Assembly (NCBI GenBank): GCA_001938995.1
Contig: MKZN01000015.1
Coordinates: 1-64,000 of the forward strand
Source: Bacillus pumilus
Lineage (GTDB): Bacteria; Bacillota; Bacilli; Bacillales; Bacillaceae
DNA: 64,000 nt
Reading direction: 5' to 3'
Both the position numbers and the translations under genes were made by a program. Below the pieces are notes generated by a model. The model saw only the letters and a program-made list of their open reading frames with translations, had not been told where the DNA came from and ran no database searches. This document shows positions 25,962 through 34,426 of this stretch, one piece after another (position 1 is the stretch's first letter; every line of letters starts with the position of its first letter).

Positions 25962-26615
25962 ATGAAAAGAAAAAAAGGATTATTTAAAAACGTCATTTTA
26001 CTTGCCGCAACAACTTTAATTATTTCGGGATTTAGTGGTATTACTTCGGCATCAGCAGCTGAACAAAAATTACCTAAGAAACAATCAGTCGAGACAAGAA
26101 CTGATTTTTCATCACAAATGCAATTATTAAAGATTTCTAATCATCAAATGGGACAAGTACATGCAATGGGGAATATTGATTCTTCGCAGTATGCTGCAAG
26201 AGTTACTCTCAATTTAAGTCAGATTAGAAAAATGACATCTGCTCAGCGTAATATTTTTGATAAAGGATTCGATAAAAAAGATTACAGTAAGCTAAAAGAT
26301 GCTTTAGGAACAAGTGCAACTGTTCTTGGGTTAGTATTTGTAACTAGTACACCTGCAGGAGTGGTTGCGGGAGTGTCTGGTTTACTTGCTACTTTAGCTC
26401 CTAGTGCTCGTGGCACTCTCAAGGAGCTTGTATACAATGGATATTGGCAAATGGGCTATTTAGAAGACTTTTTAACAAAGAATAAAAGGTATGATCTAAT
26501 CGATGTTCAGTTGCCTTTCATTGAATACAAAGTAAAAGGAAAAAGAATTAGATTCGTTACAGGAAAAGGTGTAGTAAAAAGAGTCCATTCAAAAACAGGC
26601 TGGATCACTCTTTAA
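25962..26615 (+). CDS. secreted protein of unknown function
   Basis: 217-aa protein with a clear signal peptide (basic MKRKKGLFKN, hydrophobic 11-26, AxA cleavage near ITSASA, about 32). The mature part is basic and contains one long hydrophobic, Gly/Ala/Val-rich stretch (about 117-147), as in pore-forming or membrane-inserting peptides, and a lysine/arginine-rich C-terminus. I recognise no family. It has a good AGGAGGG ribosome binding site. Gene and flanks are markedly AT-rich compared with neighbours, and it interrupts the bmrD-yheG order of B. subtilis, suggesting transfer. No immunity-like partner is next to it. Confidence 0.8.
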   Translation: MKRKKGLFKNVILLAATTLIISGFSGITSASAAEQKLPKKQSVETRTDFSSQMQLLKISNHQMGQVHAMGNIDSSQYAARVTLNLSQIRKMTSAQRNIFDKGFDKKDYSKLKDALGTSATVLGLVFVTSTPAGVVAGVSGLLATLAPSARGTLKELVYNGYWQMGYLEDFLTKNKRYDLIDVQLPFIEYKVKGKRIRFVTGKGVVKRVHSKTGWITL

Positions 26616-26651
26616 TATTTTTGGAATATCCAATTAAATTTAAAATTAAAT

Positions 26652-26686
26652 AAAAAAGTCGAGGTGTTTTCACCTCGACTTTTTTA
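26652..26686. terminator. bidirectional terminator before yheG
   Basis: Perfect stem AAAAAAGTCGAGGTG (26652-26666) with 26671-26685, loop TTTT, between convergent genes. Confidence 0.9.
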
Positions 26687-26703
26687 TATATAGTGTGTTT
26701 CAA

Positions 26704-27321
26704 TTAGTAGGCGATGCCGACGCGTTGATGTACAAATTCCTTCGAATTTAACTGCTGATATAAAAAGTGTGCGGTATCTTCAACTGAAATTTTCTTTCCG
26801 TCTATAGGGAGAAAGTCTTTTTCATAGCGATATGACCGTGTCACTTCTCCATCTGGTAAATAGGTTGGACAAATGATGGTCCAATCTAGATCAGTTGATT
26901 GAAGGATTTCAAACGCTTTGGCATGCTCTTTAGCTGCTCGGGTAGTGGTTCGCTTTGATTCATTTGTTTCAAAGCGGTAAAGTCCTGGCTGCTGCCGTGC
27001 TTTTAAAATACCCGCAGTGCCAATTGTAATAATTCTGGCTGTACCCGTTTGCTGCATGGCTTGTACGATATGCTCCATAGAAACTGATAATGTATCATCA
27101 CCATCTGTAGAGAGACAGCTGATCACAATATCTGATCCTTTAATTGTCGCAAGCACATCCTCTTGATGTCTAGAATTGCCGGTGACTTGAAACATACCCG
27201 CAAGCATTCCTTCCCGGTTTGTTCGAATCAATGAACGAACCATGTAACGGTCATCTACTTCAACGAAACGAAGAAATGCTTGTCCTACACGTCCATGAGC
27301 ACCGAAAAGAGCTATTTTCAT
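26704..27321 (-). CDS. yheG: NAD(P)-binding epimerase/NmrA-like protein YheG
   Basis: 205-aa Rossmann-fold protein with the nucleotide-binding loop FGAHGRVGQAF at the N-terminus and the later FEILQSTDLDWTIICPTYL pattern of atypical short-chain reductases that sense or bind NAD(P). No catalytic Tyr-xxx-Lys is obvious, so a redox-sensing or isomerase role is as likely as reduction. ATG at 27321 follows GGAGGG with 9-nt spacing; the frame is open 18 codons further but without a ribosome binding site. It corresponds to B. subtilis yheG. Confidence 0.88.
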   Translation of the reverse strand: MKIALFGAHGRVGQAFLRFVEVDDRYMVRSLIRTNREGMLAGMFQVTGNSRHQEDVLATIKGSDIVISCLSTDGDDTLSVSMEHIVQAMQQTGTARIITIGTAGILKARQQPGLYRFETNESKRTTTRAAKEHAKAFEILQSTDLDWTIICPTYLPDGEVTRSYRYEKDFLPIDGKKISVEDTAHFLYQQLNSKEFVHQRVGIAY

Positions 27322-27382
27322 CTGTTCGATCCCTCCACTACATACTATAAGTGAAAAGGACACAAAATGGTACAACTTTATG

Positions 27383-27496
27383 TCATGCTTTTTTTGTAAA
27401 GATGAAAGGACCGAATACTATGAGCATATTCACATAATAGAGATACACCAACAAATTGTAGAAGTTCAAAATCCATACCAGAGATGATGTCCACAA
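27383..27496 (-). CDS. yheF: membrane miniprotein YheF
   Basis: 37-aa hydrophobic peptide beginning MWTSSLVWILNFYNLLVYLY and ending FGPFIFTKKA, with one probable membrane helix. It starts at TTG (27496), 8 nt after AAAGGGG. The position between yheG and sspB matches the short yheF gene of B. subtilis. A longer frame overlaps it on the same strand but reads as a less protein-like sequence. Function is unknown. Confidence 0.55.
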   Translation of the reverse strand: MWTSSLVWILNFYNLLVYLYYVNMLIVFGPFIFTKKA

Positions 27497-27557
27497 AGAT
27501 CCCGCCCCTTTCTAATGACATGATATGAAGAGAAAGGGAAAAGGTGTGGGATAAAAG

Positions 27558-27590
27558 CAAAAAAAGAAGACACCATAAGAGGTGCCTTCT
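27558..27590 (-). terminator. sspB terminator
   Basis: 10-bp stem with one wobble, AGAAGACACC (27565-27574) with 27581-27590, followed on the minus strand by T7 (27558-27564). Confidence 0.8.
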
Positions 27591-27607
27591 ATGATCCAGA
27601 TATGAAA

Positions 27608-27811
27608 TTAAGCGTTTGTTCCGCCAAGGTTTTGCTGAGCGTAAGACACAAGACGTTTTGTGATTTCTCCACCAACTGAACCGTTCGCACGAGATGTTGT
27701 TTCTGCTCCTAGATTTACACCAAATTCAGAAGCGATTTCGTATTTCATTTGATCGATTGCTTGCTCTGCTCCAGGTACGAGTAATTGATTTGAACTATTT
27801 GAATTAGCCAT
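27608..27811 (-). CDS. sspB: alpha/beta-type small acid-soluble spore protein SspB
   Basis: 67-aa SASP that coats spore DNA and protects it from UV and heat. The germination-protease site lies in YEIASEFGV, and the conserved blocks [13 protein letters not shown] and [14 protein letters not shown] are present. It is made in the forespore: a SigG-type promoter lies at 27935-27963 and the leader holds a tRNA-like fold. The ATG has AAAGGAGA with 9-nt spacing. The paralogue name SspB rests on its place beside yheF-yheE. Confidence 0.95.
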   Translation of the reverse strand: MANSNSSNQLLVPGAEQAIDQMKYEIASEFGVNLGAETTSRANGSVGGEITKRLVSYAQQNLGGTNA

Positions 27812-27846
27812 GATGTGTATCTCCTTTATAGTTATGATTTGGTTTT

Positions 27847-27910
27847 TGGTTGGGTTTGCTGGAATCGCACCAGCGGAATGATCAAGTCATTTGCCACTTG
27901 GCGAAACCCA
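27847..27910 (-). other. tRNA-Gln-like fold in the sspB leader
   Basis: Read on the minus strand, the element begins TGGGTTT (27910-27904) and ends AAACCCA-A-CCA (27857-27847): a 7-bp acceptor stem with discriminator and an encoded CCA. Inside is a T-arm GCTGG-TGCGATT-CCAGC with a canonical 7-nt loop, an anticodon arm AATG-ACTTGAT-CATT centred on TTG (Gln), and a D-arm reduced to GCC-AAGT-GGC. The D-loop and variable loop are shortened, and C replaces U33, so it is 64 nt and unlikely to be a normal tRNA. It lies between the SigG promoter and the sspB ribosome binding site. Confidence 0.65.
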
Positions 27911-27934
27911 ATGCAGTAACCGCTTTGTACTAAG

Positions 27935-27963
27935 TATTATGGTTATTTGCGATGAAATCATAC
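27935..27963 (-). promoter_or_regulatory. SigG promoter of sspB
   Basis: GTATG (27959-27963) and CATAATA (27935-27941) on the minus strand, 17 bp apart, match the SigG pattern (-10 CATACTA-like). Transcription would start near 27928 and include the tRNA-like fold. Confidence 0.65.
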
Positions 27964-28009
27964 GAAAAAAGCACATGGTAAATGTTGTTTCAGTCCATTC
28001 TATAAAATC

Positions 28010-28040
28010 AAAAAACCATCACCCAAAATGGGAGTGATGG
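28010..28040 (-). terminator. msmX terminator
   Basis: CCATCAC (28016-28022) pairs with GTGATGG (28034-28040); on the minus strand a TTTTTT run follows. Confidence 0.8.
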
Positions 28041-28055
28041 CGGTTTGCTATGCCT

Positions 28056-29162
28056 TTATTCAGCTGAGCGAATACGTTCTTCAGTGTCAATATCGAAGAA
28101 GTGAGCTTTATTCATATCAATTGCAAGCGGCAATGACTGACCAGCTTGAACATCCGTACGAGAGTCAACCCGTGCAATAAACGTTTGACCATCAAGGGAA
28201 GAATAAAGCATCGTTTCTGCTCCCATGAGTTCAGCCACTTCTACATTTGCCTCAATTTTTGTCCCTTCAGATGCTTCGATAAAGACAGGCTCATCATGGA
28301 AATCTTCTGGTCGTATGCCAAGAATAACATCCTTACCGATATAACCTTGACTGCGTAATACCTTCATTTTACCTTCTGGCACGCGAATGTGAGTTTTCCC
28401 AACAGCCATTGCGCCGTCAGATAGTTTTCCTGTAAAAAAGTTCATGGCAGGAGACCCAATGAATCCGCCAACAAAGACATTTTCAGGATTTTCATAAACA
28501 TCTTTCGGTGCGCCAACCTGCTGAATAAATCCATCCTTCATGACGACAAGACGAGTTGCCATTGTCATGGCTTCTGTTTGATCATGTGTGACATAAATGA
28601 ACGTCGTTTGCAGGCGCTGATGAAGCTTTGAGATTTCAGCACGCATTTGAACACGTAATTTTGCATCTAAGTTCGAAAGCGGTTCATCCAATAGAAAGAC
28701 TTTTGCATCTCGCACAATCGCTCTACCCAGCGCCACACGCTGTCTTTGTCCACCTGACAAAGCTTTCGGTTTTCTGTCTAAATATTGTTCGAGACCTAAA
28801 ATTTTTGCAGCATTTCGTACCCGCTCATCAATTTCCGTTTTAGGAAACTTCCTTAGTTTTAAACCAAACGCCATATTATCGTAAACATTCATGTGAGGAT
28901 ATAACGCATAATTTTGGAATACCATCGCAATATCCCGGTCCTTCGGTGCCACGTCGTTCATTCGTTTTCCGTCTAACAGAAAGTCTCCTTGTGAAATCTC
29001 CTCAAGACCTGCGATCATTCGAAGTGTCGTTGATTTACCGCAACCAGATGGACCAACAAACACAATAAATTCTTTATCTTGTATATGTAGATTAAAGTTA
29101 TCGACCGCTGTGACCTTGTTATCGTACACTTTGTAAATTTGATTGAGCATCATTTCAGCCAT
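28056..29162 (-). CDS. msmX: multi-sugar ABC importer ATPase MsmX
   Basis: 368-aa ATPase of the MalK/UgpC type that energises several separate sugar importers. Walker A GPSGCGKSTT (about 38-47), Q-loop VFQNYALYPHM, signature LSGGQRQR, Walker B VFLLDEPLSNLD and the H-loop THDQTEA are all intact, followed by the C-terminal TOBE-type regulatory domain (about 235-368) with GIRPED. No permease or binding protein is adjacent, as expected for a shared ATPase. A cre site lies just upstream. In B. subtilis msmX maps elsewhere, so this is a different location or a YurJ-like paralogue. Confidence 0.92.
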   Translation of the reverse strand: MAEMMLNQIYKVYDNKVTAVDNFNLHIQDKEFIVFVGPSGCGKSTTLRMIAGLEEISQGDFLLDGKRMNDVAPKDRDIAMVFQNYALYPHMNVYDNMAFGLKLRKFPKTEIDERVRNAAKILGLEQYLDRKPKALSGGQRQRVALGRAIVRDAKVFLLDEPLSNLDAKLRVQMRAEISKLHQRLQTTFIYVTHDQTEAMTMATRLVVMKDGFIQQVGAPKDVYENPENVFVGGFIGSPAMNFFTGKLSDGAMAVGKTHIRVPEGKMKVLRSQGYIGKDVILGIRPEDFHDEPVFIEASEGTKIEANVEVAELMGAETMLYSSLDGQTFIARVDSRTDVQAGQSLPLAIDMNKAHFFDIDTEERIRSAE

Positions 29163-29190
29163 TGGTGATTGCCTCCCCAGTCTCCTTTTT

Positions 29191-29204
29191 TGAAAGCGCT
29201 TTAC
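29191..29204. promoter_or_regulatory. CcpA cre site upstream of msmX
   Basis: TGAAAGCGCTTTAC (minus strand GTAAAGCGCTTTCA) matches the cre consensus TGWAARCGYTWWCA at 12 of 14 positions. It lies 29 bp upstream of the msmX start, inside the leader, where CcpA would act as a roadblock. Confidence 0.7.
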
Positions 29205-29296
29205 TGATAGGTAAAGTGTATAAAATGGTCGATGATCTGTAAATGGACAACGTGCACAAGATCCTCTTTAAATTTTTGGGCAGGATGCTCATGTGA

Positions 29297-30178
29297 TCAA
29301 TCCTTATGGAAGCCGAGTAGACTCATCATGAAATAAGCTGCTGAAGCTTCTGGAAAATGACGGATATCTAATCCAGTACGTTCAATAAATTTATCAATCC
29401 GGTATTGAAGACTGTTTCTGTGCACATATAAAGCTTTTGCTGCCTGCGATCCATTTAAATTACATTGCATATACGTCAACAGGGTGTGTGTAACCTCTCG
29501 ATCAGCTACCGTTTCTTTAAATGCATCAGAAATAGCATCAAATAGCACGTCCGCGTTAGAAAGAATGAGAGCTGGTAAACATTGATAAAATGTTGCAACC
29601 CCTGACCTAAGTTTACCTTGTTGAATGAGCCATAAAAAAAGCTGATGTTCATTTAACAATCTCGTTCTTAAGTGTTCATTTGGTAGTTGCAGTTGTCCAA
29701 GTAAAAAAACAGAATCAGTTAAAAAGTCACTTGTAATGGCCTGAGAAAGATCATTCAGTTGATTTAAGTCACCATTTTCGGATGTAGCATTTGTTTGAAT
29801 CAGCATCGCTGTATCAGCGCTTGTCCAAATCAAATGAGTGTGTTCGAGGCTGCTTGTCACAGCCTCTTTGATTTGTGGCCTTTGTTCTACGTGATGAACC
29901 ATTTTGAAATAATGAACACGGACGGAATGGTGTACAGTTAATGTTTTTCTTTCAAAAAGATAGCTGTACCAATTTTGTTCATCTTCAGTTTCCTGCGTAT
30001 GGGATATATCAATGGGTGTGAGTAATGAATTGAGAAGAAGTGTTTCTCTTGATGAGAGGGCTGTTTTGTCTACTCCAAAAACTTCGCCATCATCCGTTTG
30101 ATACCAAAGAATTTGTTGATCATTTGTTGGTGAGCTGATGATATGGTTACCGTATACAAGTTTTAATTTTTCTAACAT
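29297..30178 (-). CDS. PucR/CdaR-type transcriptional regulator
   Basis: 293-aa protein whose C-terminus (about 230-290) is the PucR-type helix-turn-helix LNGSQAAKALYVHRNSLQYR, found in activators responding to small metabolites. The N-terminal part has no recognisable sensory domain but some GGDEF-like or CdaR-type character. ATG follows AAGGAG with 7-nt spacing. It lies 134 bp upstream of msmX on the same strand and 20 bp after yheE, so it may be cotranscribed with yheE and may control msmX. The target is an inference from context. Confidence 0.82.
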   Translation of the reverse strand: MLEKLKLVYGNHIISSPTNDQQILWYQTDDGEVFGVDKTALSSRETLLLNSLLTPIDISHTQETEDEQNWYSYLFERKTLTVHHSVRVHYFKMVHHVEQRPQIKEAVTSSLEHTHLIWTSADTAMLIQTNATSENGDLNQLNDLSQAITSDFLTDSVFLLGQLQLPNEHLRTRLLNEHQLFLWLIQQGKLRSGVATFYQCLPALILSNADVLFDAISDAFKETVADREVTHTLLTYMQCNLNGSQAAKALYVHRNSLQYRIDKFIERTGLDIRHFPEASAAYFMMSLLGFHKD

Positions 30179-30198
30179 GGCGAGGCTCCTTAACCATT

Positions 30199-30408
30199 TT
30201 AATCATACACATGAAAAAGCATTAATTCGTGGATTTCTTCTTTTAAGGAAGGCTCTATTTCGTGGGGAGGAAGTTGAGAACCCCATTCGATATCGCCCGT
30301 TTTGTGATAGATACCTTCATAATGCGCACCATTGTGAAAAAAGGATATTTTCCAGCCAGGCAATTGAGCTTTCTTAAAAAGCGGTTTCCATTGAAAATGA
30401 GAAATCAT
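30199..30408 (-). CDS. yheE: YheE family protein
   Basis: 69-aa protein matching the short YheE family of Bacillus (start MISHFQWKPLF, central KISFFHNGAHYEG, end IHELMLFHVYD). It is probably a small cytoplasmic beta-rich protein; no function is known. AGGAGG lies 10 nt before the ATG. In B. subtilis yheE neighbours sspB; here the regulator and msmX are inserted between them. Confidence 0.85.
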   Translation of the reverse strand: MISHFQWKPLFKKAQLPGWKISFFHNGAHYEGIYHKTGDIEWGSQLPPHEIEPSLKEEIHELMLFHVYD

Positions 30409-30543
30409 ATCATCACTGCCTCCTTGTTTTTATTGATCTAACAATAAAACACGACAATAAATAAACAACGTTGACTTGGTTTTATTGTATCTTATCTGAT
30501 GAAAAGAGCATAGATCAGAACACGGATGATAAAAGAAAAACAA

Positions 30544-31896
30544 TCAACGGATGTTAGCGTGATCGGTGATAGAGAGCGCTTTTTTTGATAAGTACGATGC
30601 GTAATCAACGATTCTTTTACCGACGAGCCATTCTGACTGTTTTAGTGAAGCATGCTGAAAAATCTCTCTACCAGGGCGGGAATTGGCTTCGAATAGCCAA
30701 ATCGATCCAGTTTGGTCAATGCCAAGATCGAAACCAATTTCACCAATATAGCCAGGCATTTTTTCATCTATCACTTGACTCGCCGTGATAGCGGTATCAG
30801 AAAGTTGCTCCAACATCTGAAATCGCGTCTCTTGGACAGGGAAGACATCATTTAGTGTTTTCACAGATCCCCCATGTAAATGAAGGGTAGTAATTGTGTG
30901 GTCTCCTGATACTTTTGCTGCTACAGCTGTGACTGTCCAAAGACCGTATTTATTTTTATTGGTATGCACTCTGAAATCTAGCGGCTGATTCTCAATATGC
31001 AGTAATTCGATGCCTTGCTGGGCGATGAAATCATGAATGGCATATTTCTTTCTCAATTCAAGCAAAAAATTTTCTATTGAATATGGGATACCCACCTCTC
31101 CATTTGTGTAGACACGTATCCCACTCAGGGTTTTTTTAACCTGATAGATGCCATCTCCGTGGCTTCCATTCATCGGTTTTAGATAAATCACATCGTGCAG
31201 ATGAAGAAGTGCTTCTATTTTAAATAAAGCATCCACAGGATCTAATTGGATTGAATGCGGGAGAAAGGGTATTGTCCGTTCATCAGTTAACAGCTGCTCA
31301 TGAATATGCCATTTATTAAAAAAATCAGGGTTGAACCAGGGAATATCGTAGTCTTGAGTCAGTCTCCTTTTTGTTTCTTGAATGAATGCGGACTGGGTAA
31401 CCTTCCGATTTGGAAGCCGGTCATAAACGACTGTCGGGAGAGGGAATGATTTTTTGATCCAGGTTTTCCCCTGGAATAGCAAGCCTTCGACTGTTCCTTT
31501 TTCCCAATCAATAGAGTGATGACCAAAAAGGTAAGCATATCCAACTTGATTTTTGCAAGACTTTAGCAGTTGATGAAAAAACGACGATCGAGTTCCTAAA
31601 GGCTCCTCACTCGGTTGAAACCCTGCGGTAAATATTCCAATGAGAGGACCAATAAAGAGTGTGTGGTCATTTAAGGTCACATCCGCTTTTGTCTCATAAG
31701 GAATGAGTAAATCGTTGTATAGATCCTTGGATAATAATACTTTATGTTGATTTTGATGGTATGAAATGGTGAAGTCCTCTGTAAAACGAGAGCCTAAACC
31801 GACGGAATGAATAGCATACCGTTTGAAATGCATTGGAAGGTGAAGTGTTCTTTTACTTGTGATTTGTGGAGCGATAATGTAACGCTTTTCGATCAT
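30544..31896 (-). CDS. yheD: ATP-grasp spore coat-associated protein YheD
   Basis: 450-aa YheC/YheD-family protein with an ATP-grasp domain in the C-terminal half. The ATP-binding loop IYLKPMNGSHGDGIYQV (about 215-230) and the metal-binding end FEANSRPGR (about 425) are intact, so it could ligate a carboxylate to an amine. In B. subtilis YheD is associated with the spore coat, and its substrate is unknown. The ATG at 31896 follows AAGGAGG; the frame is open eight codons higher. Its start lies inside yheC (44-bp overlap), so both are coupled. Confidence 0.9.
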   Translation of the reverse strand: MIEKRYIIAPQITSKRTLHLPMHFKRYAIHSVGLGSRFTEDFTISYHQNQHKVLLSKDLYNDLLIPYETKADVTLNDHTLFIGPLIGIFTAGFQPSEEPLGTRSSFFHQLLKSCKNQVGYAYLFGHHSIDWEKGTVEGLLFQGKTWIKKSFPLPTVVYDRLPNRKVTQSAFIQETKRRLTQDYDIPWFNPDFFNKWHIHEQLLTDERTIPFLPHSIQLDPVDALFKIEALLHLHDVIYLKPMNGSHGDGIYQVKKTLSGIRVYTNGEVGIPYSIENFLLELRKKYAIHDFIAQQGIELLHIENQPLDFRVHTNKNKYGLWTVTAVAAKVSGDHTITTLHLHGGSVKTLNDVFPVQETRFQMLEQLSDTAITASQVIDEKMPGYIGEIGFDLGIDQTGSIWLFEANSRPGREIFQHASLKQSEWLVGKRIVDYASYLSKKALSITDHANIR

Positions 31897-32959
31897 GGGG
31901 AACCTCCTTCGAATGAGCAATCATGGATTGTGCATGCTCAAGAATCAAGCGAATCACTAGATTCTCTTTTTCAGGAAAAGCCTTTAAGAAAGCGGAACGA
32001 GCTGGCTTTGATCTCATATTTGTTATGAAAAGTTTGCCTTCACTTGTATGAAGGAGGTCTACAGCGAATTCAATGAATGGAGAAAATGTTCTATCTAAAT
32101 GTTCAGGTAGAGAAGAGTGAATGGTAGCTATATCATCTAAAAGGAGCTGCTTGATGTGTGGTTGCAGTGAGTGTAAGTAGTGTTCAAAGCCTAGCATATG
32201 ATTTTTATTTTGTGTATTGTTTAAAAAACGATTTTCAGCTACTAATTTCATTTGATTTCCTATGTTGTGCCACTCATGTTTTGCATTTTTTATGAAAAAG
32301 ATCCTGATTTCACCGGATGAAATGTCCTTTTGATATGTTATATCGAAACATTGAATAAAATATCGCCCGATAAATTTTTGGCACCAACGTTCAACATCAG
32401 ATAGACGAGAAAAAGTGATCGTCTGATCTTGATGAAACTGCACAGTGATTGTTGTTGGGTCTTTCACATAAATGAAGTAAGTCGATGCAGAAAGCTGCTG
32501 AGCGAGCGGTTGCAAATGACAAAACCCGTTCCTCTTAATCATGGAAATCAGATCGGAGGGTTTTTTCAATAATGTGAACAGAGGTATATATGGACGTAAA
32601 TAAGGGTGGTCCTGGATCTGCTCGAACAGCATCAATTTATTTGGGAATCCAGTATTTAAAAATGTTGTTTTTGGGTATTTTTTTAACCAATCCATGATTG
32701 GTTTTGCTTTTTTTGATTGTGAGTCATGTTGGTAAAGGCACCGGTCGTAAATCAAGTCAGGAATCGGAAATTCTGCTGCAGAAAATCCATTACCTAACTT
32801 ATAAGTTTGCCCTTGAATGAGATTGGAACCTGGCTTTAAACCAAATGGTGTAAAACGTACGATCTCTAAATCAAAAGAAGCGGCAGCTTTGGCGAGCTGG
32901 CATGTGAATGCCTCTTCATGTTGAGCGTTAAGGGTGACAATACCTAACGTTGACGTCAT
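31853..32959 (-). CDS. yheC: YheC-like protein with degenerate ATP-grasp domain
   Basis: 368-aa member of the YheC/YheD family. The N-terminal region is typical (EFPIPDLIYDRCLY, then MDWLKKYPKT). The ATP-grasp residues look lost: where YheD has LKPMNGSHGDGI this protein has LQPLAQQLSASTY, and the acidic-Asn metal pair near the C-terminus reads NMRSKPAR instead of ANSRPGR. It is probably a non-catalytic partner of YheD. ATG at 32959 follows AGGTGG with 8-nt spacing; the frame runs 76 codons further up but that part is low-complexity and lacks a ribosome binding site. Likely sporulation-expressed. Confidence 0.85.
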   Translation of the reverse strand: MTSTLGIVTLNAQHEEAFTCQLAKAAASFDLEIVRFTPFGLKPGSNLIQGQTYKLGNGFSAAEFPIPDLIYDRCLYQHDSQSKKAKPIMDWLKKYPKTTFLNTGFPNKLMLFEQIQDHPYLRPYIPLFTLLKKPSDLISMIKRNGFCHLQPLAQQLSASTYFIYVKDPTTITVQFHQDQTITFSRLSDVERWCQKFIGRYFIQCFDITYQKDISSGEIRIFFIKNAKHEWHNIGNQMKLVAENRFLNNTQNKNHMLGFEHYLHSLQPHIKQLLLDDIATIHSSLPEHLDRTFSPFIEFAVDLLHTSEGKLFITNMRSKPARSAFLKAFPEKENLVIRLILEHAQSMIAHSKEVPHDRKALHYRSTNHK

Positions 32960-33162
32960 CTGAAACCACCTACTTTTAACTTCTTTTTTTAACACCTGAA
33001 AAACGCCTTTTTGTGATTTTACATTAACTTTGCGCTCCTTTATCATTACGACAGATAGCTTTTCCATATGTCTCTGAGAATGCTTCATTTGCTTGGGATC
33101 TTGACAACCACTATAATACGTATAGATCAAAACAATAATCTCTTTGCATGTTTGAAAGGTAG

Positions 33163-34305
33163 ATGACAATTTTGGATATACTGACAACGTTTATCTTTAT
33201 GATTGTAATAGGGGCAGTCATAGGAGCAGCAACAAATCATCTTGCAATTAAAATGCTTTTTCGCCCTTATCAACCATATTATTTATTTGGAAAACAGCTT
33301 CCATTTACACCGGGGCTCATTCCTAAAAGAAGAGATGAAGTAGCGAAGCAAGTAGGGGTAATGGTCATGGAACACCTGCTGACACCAGCTGGAATTCAAA
33401 AAAGATTTGAATCGTCGGAGGCAAAAAAAGAGATATTACATACCGTTCATCAATCGATTGATAAAGTTGCAGAAATGGACATATCCGTTGGGGATTTGTT
33501 CGAACGATTCGGATTCTTAAAAGCTGACATGAAAGCAGATGAATGGCTTCATCAGTGGTCAGATAAGAAGCTTCATTCATTGCTTGAAAAGTATGATCAA
33601 CAATCTTTAGCGGCATTGCTACCTGAAGAAATTGATCATAAAATCTCGTCAAAAATACCAGATACAGCAGATTATATGATTAAGAGGGGTATTCACTACT
33701 TCGAAAGTGAGGAAGGAAAGGCACGGCTCGGTCATATGATTGATGATTTCTTAAAAGAACGAGGAATGCTGGGCAGTATGGTACAAATGTTTCTTGGAAA
33801 TTCAAGCTTAATTGACCGAGTACATCCTGAAATCATGAAGTTTTTGAAAAATGCAGAAACAAAAAAGTTTTTAGCAGATTTGCTGATACAAGAATGGAAC
33901 AAGGTGAAGCGATTGTCTCTTCATGACCTTGATGAAAAGTGGAATGTGAAAGAACTTGTGTTTAGTGTGAAAAAACAATTACTTTCCCATTTCTCTACAA
34001 AACTGATCTTAGACAAGCCAGTTGGAGTTTATGTGAGTGCTGTAGCAGAAGATCTCAAAACACAATTTGCGCCAGTGCTCATTGACAAAGGGATAAAAGC
34101 GGCATCAACTGCTCTAGAGGGGTTGCTCTCAAAGCTCCAATTTGAAGAAATCATTCGTGAGCAAATTGAACTTTTCCCACTTGAAAAGATGGAAGAGCTT
34201 GTTGTCAGTATTTCGAATAAAGAGCTGAAGATGATTACGTTTTTAGGCGGTTTTTTAGGCGGATTGATTGGAGCTATTCAGGCTATTTTCGTCACGTTAA
34301 TTTAA
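33163..34305 (+). CDS. yheB: DUF445 membrane protein YheB
   Basis: 380-aa protein of the DUF445 family with a hydrophobic helix at each end (about 5-27 and 355-378) and a long helical soluble middle. The conserved N-terminal [19 protein letters not shown] and [14 protein letters not shown] blocks identify it. The topology suggests both ends are anchored in the membrane with a looped middle. Function is unknown. It is divergent from yheC and followed by yheA. The ATG is the first codon after GAAAGGTAG. Confidence 0.9.
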   Translation: MTILDILTTFIFMIVIGAVIGAATNHLAIKMLFRPYQPYYLFGKQLPFTPGLIPKRRDEVAKQVGVMVMEHLLTPAGIQKRFESSEAKKEILHTVHQSIDKVAEMDISVGDLFERFGFLKADMKADEWLHQWSDKKLHSLLEKYDQQSLAALLPEEIDHKISSKIPDTADYMIKRGIHYFESEEGKARLGHMIDDFLKERGMLGSMVQMFLGNSSLIDRVHPEIMKFLKNAETKKFLADLLIQEWNKVKRLSLHDLDEKWNVKELVFSVKKQLLSHFSTKLILDKPVGVYVSAVAEDLKTQFAPVLIDKGIKAASTALEGLLSKLQFEEIIREQIELFPLEKMEELVVSISNKELKMITFLGGFLGGLIGAIQAIFVTLI

Positions 34306-34426
34306 AGAAAACTAGAGAAATTTAAATGAATTCTTTGTATATATGTGAAACGAAAGCCATAGTTTGTTATAGTGAAGTGGTGTCCGTCGAGGATATCGGC
34401 GATAACGGATAGAAAGGAGACATAAC

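Noticed and set aside
25706-25996. AT-rich minus-strand frame between bmrD and the secreted protein
   Set aside because: Runs through the bmrCD terminator and the start of the next gene; low-complexity translation.
27378-27560. 60-codon minus-strand frame between sspB and yheG
   Set aside because: Less protein-like than the overlapping 37-codon yheF frame, which has the better ribosome binding site.
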